From NCBI GenBank assembly GCA_026182355.1, contig JAPFBL010000524.1, forward strand, positions 1-64,000: a DNA stretch of 64,000 bases. Direction: 5' to 3'. Shown one piece after another: positions 56,840 to 64,000 of this stretch. The notes beneath the pieces were generated by a model. It had not been told where the DNA came from. It was given only the letters and a program-made list of their open reading frames with translations, and ran no database searches. Each line of letters opens with the position of its first letter. Positions within the stretch are counted from its first letter, which is position 1. Origin of the DNA: Hermatobates lingyangjiaoensis (Eukaryota > Arthropoda > Insecta > Hemiptera > Hermatobatidae). The position numbers and the translations under genes are program-made.

Positions 56840-57335
56840 GATATAATTTTGTGAGAGTTGAGGTCTAATGATTTAAACTATTCCTTTTGCCGACGTTTCG
56901 ACATATATTTATATCATCTTCAGAGCTACAACATGATTGTTTTACAATTAGCACTACTATTACTACTATTTTGGTTATTTATTACATTTTACATGTACAG
57001 TACGAGTAACAGATAGGAATTGATCGATAAATCAGTTATTTCGACTATGGATTTTTTTACATTGACATAAGGATATTATTATTATTATTATTTATTATTG
57101 CTTTTACAATTATTTCATAAGTATAGATATCAATATTTGATTATCTTGGATATTTGTTTCTGTTTCATAACCATAAATATTCAATAGCAATAAATAACCA
57201 AAATAGTAGTAATAGTAGTGCTAATTGTAAAACAAACATGTTGTAGCCCTGAAGATGTCATAAATATGTGTTGAAACGTCTGCAAAAGGACTAGTTTCAA
57301 ATCATTAGACCTCAACCCTCAAAAAAATTATACCA
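56840..57335. repeat. Fold-back, family B
   Basis: Left gagttgaggtctaatgattt, ttgccgacgtttcgacatat, catcttcagagctacaacat; right catgttgtagccctgaagat ... aaaaggactagtttcaaatc, attagacctcaaccctc. Minus hammerhead-like motif 56888-56933 with GAAACGTC, GGC. Confidence 0.88.
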
Positions 57336-57349
57336 TATAAATATTATAT

Positions 57350-57925
57350 TGAAAAAATTATTTCAAATCATTTTCCATATAATGTTCTATTTTTAAGTAT
57401 AGTTTCATTTTGATCCGTCAAACGGTATGTCTTGTATCGCTCTTACAAGCTTTGAGATTGAATTATAAGTTAAAATTTTTACATTTTATTGAAAAAAAAA
57501 TATATCCCGTTGTTCTAAAACTCTGAATATATAGTTTTCGTTTGTTCCATTTGTAACCCCAAAGATAATGCCAAAATTTCAAAACTCTAGGGTTATCAGT
57601 TTAGGAGAAAAGAATGTTTTCTAAAAAACGGTTTATGGAAAAAAAAGTGACTTTCCCGTCATGCATAATTTTTCCCAAACAATAGGGATCTTCTTCCCTA
57701 TGAGGCCCATTTTTGTGTAAAATATCAACTTGATCCATCAAAGATTCTGGACCGTAGCGTGGTAACAAGCAATGCTAACACACTCACCCACCCACCCACA
57801 CACACACAGACATCATCGTAAAAACGTCATAAAACGACTTCTGGGACCTCAAAACATGTAATTCCGTCAAAATCTCGAGATCGAATTTTTTCACGATCAC
57901 TATACTTTACTTATAGTAAAGTAAT
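57350..57925 (+). mobile_element. Unclassified repeat K, copy 2
   Basis: Starts aatcattttccatataatg, gttctatttttaagtata; ends cacgatcactatactttact, tatagtaaagtaa. (CA)n at 57783-57808. Confidence 0.85.
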
Positions 57926-58634
57926 AATAGGAAGCACGCATCAAACGACCACGCTCATAATAACACCTCTGTCCTTTGTAAAACCCCAAACGGGTTCATC
58001 ACTATCTCATCTAAAATGACAGAATACAAATAATGATATTAAAAACCTACTCTCTTTAGCAATAGGCAGAGACTATAGTGCAAAAGACTAAAGACTACAC
58101 TTTAGTAGCGCATAAGAGGTGGCAATTTTAGTGTTAAAATATAACAAGTAGAAAGGAACACTAATAAAGCAGACAACAGGAGCACTAGCATGGTGGTGGA
58201 GACTACTGAGCGTGCATGAGAGAGCTTGCTAGACATATACTTCACATGTCACTATTCTTTCAATTTTTCTGGGAAGTGCTGATAACCATTTTGCTCAGAA
58301 GAACACATTCTAAACTATCCATTAGGTGATAATTGCTATTTATAATTTAACCAAAAGTTATAGTAGCAATTATAGAAAATATAAATTTATATATATATAA
58401 TAAACCTCAAACATGTCTTATTAACTTATAAAAATCATTATTACATTCTTTTGTAAAATAAATGATTACTCATGATACGTAAAAATTGTTAACGGTCTAT
58501 AAACAAAATGTAACAAATGAATGACCCTGTGACATTGGCCATTTACTATGTGATATGCTACAGGTGACACTTCATGTTTAAGAGATGATGGTGATAACAT
58601 CACTTGCTCTATGCACAGCAATGCTGATTGATAA
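57926..58634. other. Sequence with no recognised repeat
   Basis: The part nearest 58635 would be the 3' UTR if the minus-strand exon is real. Nothing else. Confidence 0.35.
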
Positions 58635-58753
58635 TCAATCATCTTCCTTCCTTTTCTTGTTTTTCTGTGAATTTTGCTTTTGAAGACAGTCAAATGACTT
58701 ATCTGAATCGTCATCATTTGCACACTCAACATTCATCAAGATATCCTTTAATG
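58635..58753 (-). CDS. Possible last exon of a minus-strand gene
   Basis: Minus strand: acceptor aattgttgtttag, then (x)CA-LKDILMNVECANDDDSDKSF, DCLQKQNSQKNKKRKEDD, stop at 58635. The Asp run followed by a basic KNKKRKEDD end looks like a nuclear-localised protein C-terminus. 38 codons, open, with plausible splice site. No family recognised. No upstream exon was found to the right. The longer minus-strand frame at 58466-58732 is a shadow. Confidence 0.4.
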
Positions 58754-58849
58754 CTAAACAACAATTAATTTTTTTCGGTCAGTACCATAAGTTGTGTTTA
58801 ACATTGCTAAATGAAACATTCCTATAATTATGTTTTAATTAACATATAT

Positions 58850-59335
58850 ATATATGATCAAACCACAATAAGAAATGGGAAAACAAGACTAAGATCTTTC
58901 AACCGTAACAAGCGGTCTTCGTCAGAGTCAAAAACCCAACTGAGTTGGGTTTTTGACTCTGACGAAGACCGCCCGTCACGGCTGAAAGACCCAGTCCCGC
59001 TCTTCGTCACGAGGGCAATAGCCTCTTCAAAGAGGGTTGACAGCTAGCGAATAGTTTTTTTACTTTTTCTTACTGTACTCCTTTGTTTCCCCCAAACATC
59101 CCTTTCTGGACATTAGTCCTTTCCTGCGCTTTCACCCTTTTAAAATACCACTCTTCCCTCCCACTCTTCTCAACTATTCACCAGATGTTTCCTGCATCTG
59201 GTGTTCAGTTGGGTTTTTGACTCTGGCGAGGACCGCTTGTTGCGGTTGGGAGATCTTAGTCTTGTTTTCCCATTTCTTGTTGTGGTTTGATTGTTGTTTC
59301 ACGTGAAATCTTCATGTTGTTTTATGTGAAGTCTT
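58850..59335. repeat. Family A fold-back with interior and clustered A-G/T-C changes
   Basis: Left arm 58857-58935 standard. The right arm begins gggtttttgactctgacg, then changes to cccgtcacggctgaaagacc, cagtcccgctcttcgtcac, where many consensus T are C. The interior (gagggcaatagcctcttcaa ... accagatgtttcctgcatct) matches 51780-52080. A second right arm at 59208-59330 reads gactctggcgaggaccgctt, gttgcggttgggagatctta: five A-to-G changes and no other change. Confidence 0.85.
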
Positions 59336-59349
59336 TATATATATATATA

Positions 59350-59525
59350 TAATCAATGATCAAACCACAATAGGAAAGTGGAAGAGCGGGACTGGGTCTT
59401 TCAGCCATGACGAAGACCGCTTGTTACGGTTGAAAGATCTTAGTCTTGTTTTCCCATTTCTTATTGTGGTTTGATCATTGATTGTTGTTTCACGTGTTTA
59501 TGTAAAGTCTTTTTATATATATATA
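59350..59525. repeat. Family A fold-back, left arm with A-to-G changes, right arm normal
   Basis: Left caccacaataggaaagtg-like (accacaataggaaagtgg), aagagcgggactgggtcttt, cagccatgac, where the consensus has A at many of the G positions. The right arm cgcttgttacggttgaaaga is unchanged. Confidence 0.85.
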
Positions 59526-59714
59526 TATATTAATAAATAATTAAAATAATATGTGTAATAGTTTTAATTAATTATATTTTAATATTTAAAGCATAAATGA
59601 TTTAATATTAACTTTAAAAGTCGAATGAATAAAGTTCATACGACTGTTTTACACTATGACAAATATAATTGGTCCAGTTTAGAAGGCTTTATAAACAGTT
59701 AAGGAGTGGTGATC

Positions 59715-59800
59715 ACTTGTGGGCTAATAGGTAGCGCGCCTTACTGTAGAAAAAAAATCCCGGGTTCAATTCTAGCAATTGAATTTTCATTTTTTCATCA
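59715..59800 (+). mobile_element. tRNA-like SINE head
   Basis: A-box TGGGCTAATAGGTAGCGCGCC-like (gggctaataggtagcgcgcc) at 59730-59749 and B-box GGGTTCAATTC at 59762-59772. The tail is short and A-rich. Confidence 0.5.
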
Positions 59801-59820
59801 CTTAAGAAAATCTTCACAGG

Positions 59821-60200
59821 TGTAACATAGCTACATTAAAAACTAAGACTCAGGGGTCGAATATAACTAATCTTTACGTGTTTGTTCAATGATCACCACA
59901 ACATTCCAATGTTCATAACAATCTCAATCTTGAATGACATTCTACTCTCATAACACTGTTTGGCTCAGCACCTATAACCTAACCTCTAGCTGCTTTCAAT
60001 TCTGGCATAACTCTGGTATTAGCTAAACAAAAGAAACTATGACGAGAACCCTAAAAAAGACTCATACTTTCCTAGAATGTCTTAATTCTATAGTCCTTAA
60101 TACTACATGCAATGACAAATCTGAAATGTAAACTCATATACCGACTCCTAGATTCTACAGTAACTCCTACCAGGACTATTCAAATTCAGAAAATGTAACA
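59821..60200 (-). mobile_element. Candidate LTR with adjacent polypurine tract
   Basis: Minus strand: GTGTCAGGGGGAGGACGTG, AATCTGAGAGCCGGGGTG (60201-60240, polypurine-rich, Gypsy-like), then TGTTACATTTTCTGAATTTG ... GCTATGTTACA (380 bp, TG...CA). Read as the 3' LTR end of a Gypsy-type element. No pol sequence was found to the right. Confidence 0.4.
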
Positions 60201-60240
60201 CACCCCGGCTCTCAGATTCACGTCCTCCCCCTGACACATC

Positions 60241-61412
60241 AACTGGTTTGGGAATGAGAAGTGGGGGAAGTCCCTGCTAATACGAGACGCGCCTTCATAA
60301 GGAACATCAATTGCATAGGAACAGCCAGATTAAACAAAGAAAATTATTGATACTATTATCTTCTTGTATTTCTAATTATTCATTCTCGTCAGTTGTATAA
60401 ATAACTAGCAATCCGTCTTTGACGGAATCAAAATTTTGATTCTACTTCCTACTCCAAAATATAATTAGAAATTATAGAATAGTAAAAAATCTGGAGTGGC
60501 CTACACTCAACTTTACTATAAGTAACTTAACATCAAATTTCTTGAGTATATAACACATAACGTCTCATTTAAGCATAACGTAAACATCTAAATGGGATAA
60601 GATTATTAGTCTTTCATTCCTGAGGTAGTACAGATAGTGCTTGATCGACTTTTCAATATATAAGCTTATTTTTGTACATCACACAGCTGATGCAAATAAT
60701 TTCATTAGTATAACTACAGCAGTAATAACATTTTTGAAAAACCAAAGTGAACATTTCTTGATACGAAATATTCCCCTACAAGAGAAAATGGCTTTTGTTT
60801 AAATAGCCAGTGGACTTCTTACATCATTTACTTGACATCCTTCTACATTGAATATTAATGTAAAATTTTCAAATTTAAAACACGAAAATACCATTTTTTT
60901 CTCTGAAAAACATCATAAACAGCGAAGAAAAAATTTTGTCTTAAGATGATTTATAATTAAAGATGTACGATAATTACATTTATTAATCTCTAAACGAAAG
61001 ATTTCAATTTTGAATTATCTTTTACATTTTCGGTCTTTTATAGAATTATTATAATGGGAATTTTATTGCTTCTTAGTATTTAATAAGATTATTTTCCTAC
61101 CCCTTTGTCAAATAACATATATACGAATTTTTTCTGAGTGAGTGTTATCCTTTTCCTGCCTCCTGTACTCTGTTATAAGTTTGCTATGAATGTATATTGA
61201 GAAAAAATATATTAGTAATTAGCCAGTTTACATACTAAAATCGAAGTCAAAGCCAGCTATTCAATATAATTTAAATCTTTTATAGTTGGTAGCTTCTAAT
61301 TTTTGAAAATAATAAATATGAACTATTTGACTAGAATTGTAAAAAAAAAACTGGATATTTCTCAACAAACATAGTCCTCTTTCTTGAGGAAAGAGTCTAA
61401 TCTTACATTTCA
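60241..61412. other. AT-rich, with duplicated segment 60484-60650
   Basis: 60484-60650 (aatctggagtggcctacact ... ctgaggtagtacagatagtg) recurs at 61708-61877, where it runs into repeat K. The rest is unrecognised. Confidence 0.6.
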
Positions 61413-61417
61413 ATATC

Positions 61418-61544
61418 ATGGAAAGGTACTACATTCACAATGGTAATGTAATTGTAACTGATATTAAGTTTTGCTCAAGAGTGCAATATGTAGATTTATT
61501 AAAGCATTTTATGAGACAAATCCATCATGCTATGGAAGACAAAG
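61418..61544 (+). CDS. Possible first coding exon or small ORF
   Basis: ATG at 61418, then MERYYIHNGNVIVTDIKFCS, RVQYVDLLKHFMRQIHHAME, DKG, with a donor aaag|gtaatt at 61544/61545. The composition looks coding and the unspliced frame continues to 61633. No family recognised. Could be a chance frame. Confidence 0.3.
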
Positions 61545-61707
61545 GTAATTTATTTATGTTTATTGGCGGTGATTTTTTTACATGTAACAATATTATTCCT
61601 CTTACATCTCATATAAGTCAAAAAACTATTTAAATTGTTCATTTATAAATATCAATTTTATCTCAGCGGATTCGCTCAAAAAATTTCTAAGTCAATGTAA
61701 AGAATGT

Positions 61708-61877
61708 AAAAAAATCTGGAGTGGCCTGCACTCTACTTTACTATAAGTAATTTAATATCAAATTTCTTGAGTATATAACACATAACGTCTCATTTAAGCA
61801 TAACGTAAACATCTAAATGGGATATGATTATTATTCTTTCATTCCTGAGGTAGTACAGATAGTGATTGATCAACTTT
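61708..61877 (+). repeat. Copy of 60484-60650 fused to repeat K
   Basis: Same sequence with about 10 differences. It continues directly into cacgagatcgaattttttca of repeat K. Confidence 0.85.
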
Positions 61878-62405
61878 TCACGAGATCGAATTTTTTCACG
61901 ATCACTATACTTTACTTATAGTAAAGTAAAAATCTGGAGTAAAAAAGTCAAAATTTTTACATTTTATTGAAAAAAAAATATTTTCCGTTGTTTTAAAATT
62001 CTGAATATATTTTTCGTTTGTTGCATTTGTAACCTCAAAGATAATGTCAAAATTTCAAAACTCTAGGGTTATCAGTTTAGGAGAAATAAATGTTTAAAAA
62101 AAAAATGGTTTTTGGCAAAAAAAGTGACTTTCCCATCTTGCATAATTCTTCCCAAACAATAGGGATCTTCTTCCCTATGAGGCCCATTTTTGTGTAAAAT
62201 ATCAACTTGATCCATCAAAGATTCTGGACCGTAGCGTGGTAACAAGCAATGCTAACACACTCACCCACCCACCCACACACACACACACAGACATCATCGA
62301 AAAAACTTCATAAAACGACTTCTGGGACCTTAAAACATGTAATTCCGTCAAAATCTCGAGATCGAATTTTTTCACGATCACTATACTCGTACTTTACTTA
62401 TAGTA
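61865..62405 (+). mobile_element. Unclassified repeat K, copy 3
   Basis: Begins with the K end block (cacgatcactatactttact), then aaaaaagtcaaaatttttac ... and ends again with the K end block, so two K ends flank it. (CA)n at 62258-62288. Confidence 0.85.
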
Positions 62406-62864
62406 ATATTTACAAAGATTTTAGTTATTTTATTTTGGATGGTTTTAAGAAGTAGAGTAATGCATGTATTGATGTGAAATATATTCTGCCTGGTTATTTT
62501 AAAGTTTAAAGGCTATAGCTAAAATATTAAAACCATTAAGAAGTCCATATTGTATTCTGAAAAAACATTCATATTTAAATTATTCAAATGATAAAATACT
62601 AATATGATATTAAAATCAGATTTATTCTTACATTTAGAAATATTATAAAATCACTGGGTTTAGTATTTTAATTAAAAAATATATTTGATTTACACTTTAA
62701 TGTTTTAACGGTTGCTCTTGTTTTTCTTATCTGAAATGTTGTTTTAATTGCAATGTGTTTGTGAAAAATGGAAGTATTTGTTTCATTTGATATAGAGAGT
62801 CCATTCATCATGTGGAGAGATATGTATTTTGTCAGTTACTTTCTAGATGTTCTACACAGTAGGG
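62406..62864. other. AT-rich spacer
   Basis: Nothing recognised. Confidence 0.35.
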
Positions 62865-63655
62865 TTTGTCGGTTTTTAAAAACCGGTTTTTTGACGGAAA
62901 TTATGAAAATCTAAAACCCCGTAATTGAAACTTCATGAATTTTTTTTTGTGAATTGCTAATTTTTTGTTCCATTTTTGGTCAAATTTTCATTATTTTTTA
63001 ACGAGCCGTTTGGCGTCAAAAAATCATTTTCTGAAAACACAAATCGTACTGTAACGCCCCTTTAGCGAAAGTAATTTCAAAAAAAAATATCTCAACTCAT
63101 TCGCCATAAAATGTTCTATTTGTAGGCATAGTCTCATTCTTGTCCGTCAAACAGTATGGCTTGTATCGCTCTCACAAGGTTTGAGATTGAATTATAAGTC
63201 AAAATTTTTACATTTTATTGAAAAAAAAATATTTCCTGTTGTCTTAAAATTCTGAATATATTTTTCGTTTGTTGCATTTGTGACTTCAAAGATAATGTCA
63301 AAATTTCAAAACTCTAGGGTTATCAGTTTAGGAGAAATAAATGTTTTAAAAAAAACGGTTTTTGGCAAAAAAAGTGACTTTCCCATCATGCATAATTCTT
63401 CCCAAACAATAGGGATCTTCGTCTAAATGGGGCCCATTTCTGTGTAAAATATCAACTTGATCCATCAAAGATTCTGGACCGTAGCGTGGTAACAAGCAAT
63501 GCTAACACACGCACCCACCCACACACACACAGACATCATCGTAAAAACGTCATAAAACGACTTCTGGTACCTCAAAACATGTAATTCCGTCAAAATCTCG
63601 AGATCGAATTTTTTCCCGATCACTATACTTTACTTATAGTAAAGTAAAAATATAA
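62865..63655 (+). mobile_element. Unclassified repeat K, copy 4 (longest)
   Basis: Starts gggtttgtcggtttttaaa, aaccggttttttgacgg; includes tgtaacgcccctttagcgaa, cattcttgtccgtcaaacag, gattctggaccgtagcgtgg; ends cactatactttacttatag. About 790 bp. Shows the upstream part missing from copies 1 to 3. Confidence 0.87.
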
Positions 63656-63724
63656 AAAATTCGACAAGTATAGCAAGTGATCTCTTACTGTAGGATAAAC
63701 AAACAGTTTTTATAGCGTTATTGC

Positions 63725-64000
63725 TCCTTCCCGTAATTGAAACTTCATGAGTTTTTTTTTATGAATTGCTAATTTTTTGTTCCATGTTTGGTCAAATTTT
63801 CAATTGTTTTTAATGAACCGTTTCGCGTCAAAAAAACATTTTCTGAAAACAGTAGTCGTACTTAACGCCCCTTTAGCGAATGTAATTTTAAAAAAAAAAG
63901 TATCTCAACTCATTCTCCACATAATGTTCTATTTTTAGGCATAATTTAATTTTGATCCGTCAAACAGTATGGCTTGTATCGCTCTCACAATGTTTGGGAT
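63725..64000 (+). mobile_element. Unclassified repeat K, copy 5, cut by window end
   Basis: cccgtaattgaaacttcatg ... aacgcccctttagcgaatgt ... gtcaaacagtatggcttgta match copy 4 offset by about 813 bp. Confidence 0.87.

Overview
This window is AT-rich eukaryotic DNA with spliced coding exons, GT-AG introns and very dense transposable-element content. The protein signature (a CdGAP/ARHGAP31-32-33 type RhoGAP) together with Penelope-like, Jockey/CR1-like, Copia, hAT and Tigger elements and tRNA-derived SINEs points to an invertebrate animal, most likely an arthropod. I cannot name the species.

Left third (3.2-23.8 kb, + strand): one gene can be followed through seven consecutive exons (3246-3463, 8347-8445, 12455-12609, 13055-13214, 14641-15569, 19655-19778, 22471-23839). 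All six junctions keep phase, giving about 1,017 codons. The first exon holds the C-terminal half of a RhoGAP domain, and the rest is a low-complexity signalling tail rich in Ser and Tyr-Glu motifs. The catalytic arginine lies upstream of the window and the C-terminus lies further downstream. A 112-bp satellite (1-1850) sits in the upstream intron or flank.

Introns and the right two-thirds (24-64 kb) are almost entirely repeats: 3' ends of LINEs, Copia and LTR remnants, two Tigger/pogo-like elements, hAT MITEs (one with a perfect 8-bp target duplication), SINEs, a 6-kb degenerate array of about 100-bp units, an unclassified repeat with five same-strand copies, and several isolated exon-like ORFs of unknown identity (44702, 53598, 58635, 61418).

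The most distinctive signal is a set of more than twenty fold-back (inverted-repeat) modules of several sequence families, usually bounded by (TA)n. Each arm carries a CUGANGA box, a short hairpin, GAA, a self-complementary A...U segment, a non-G base, and then bases that pair with those preceding CUGANGA. This is the architecture of a minimal type-I hammerhead ribozyme. The same modules precede truncated Penelope-like ORF starts, so they look like Penelope pseudo-LTR ends. One cluster of these modules (58.9-59.4 kb) shows dense A-to-G (or complementary T-to-C) differences, a possible fossil of double-stranded-RNA editing.
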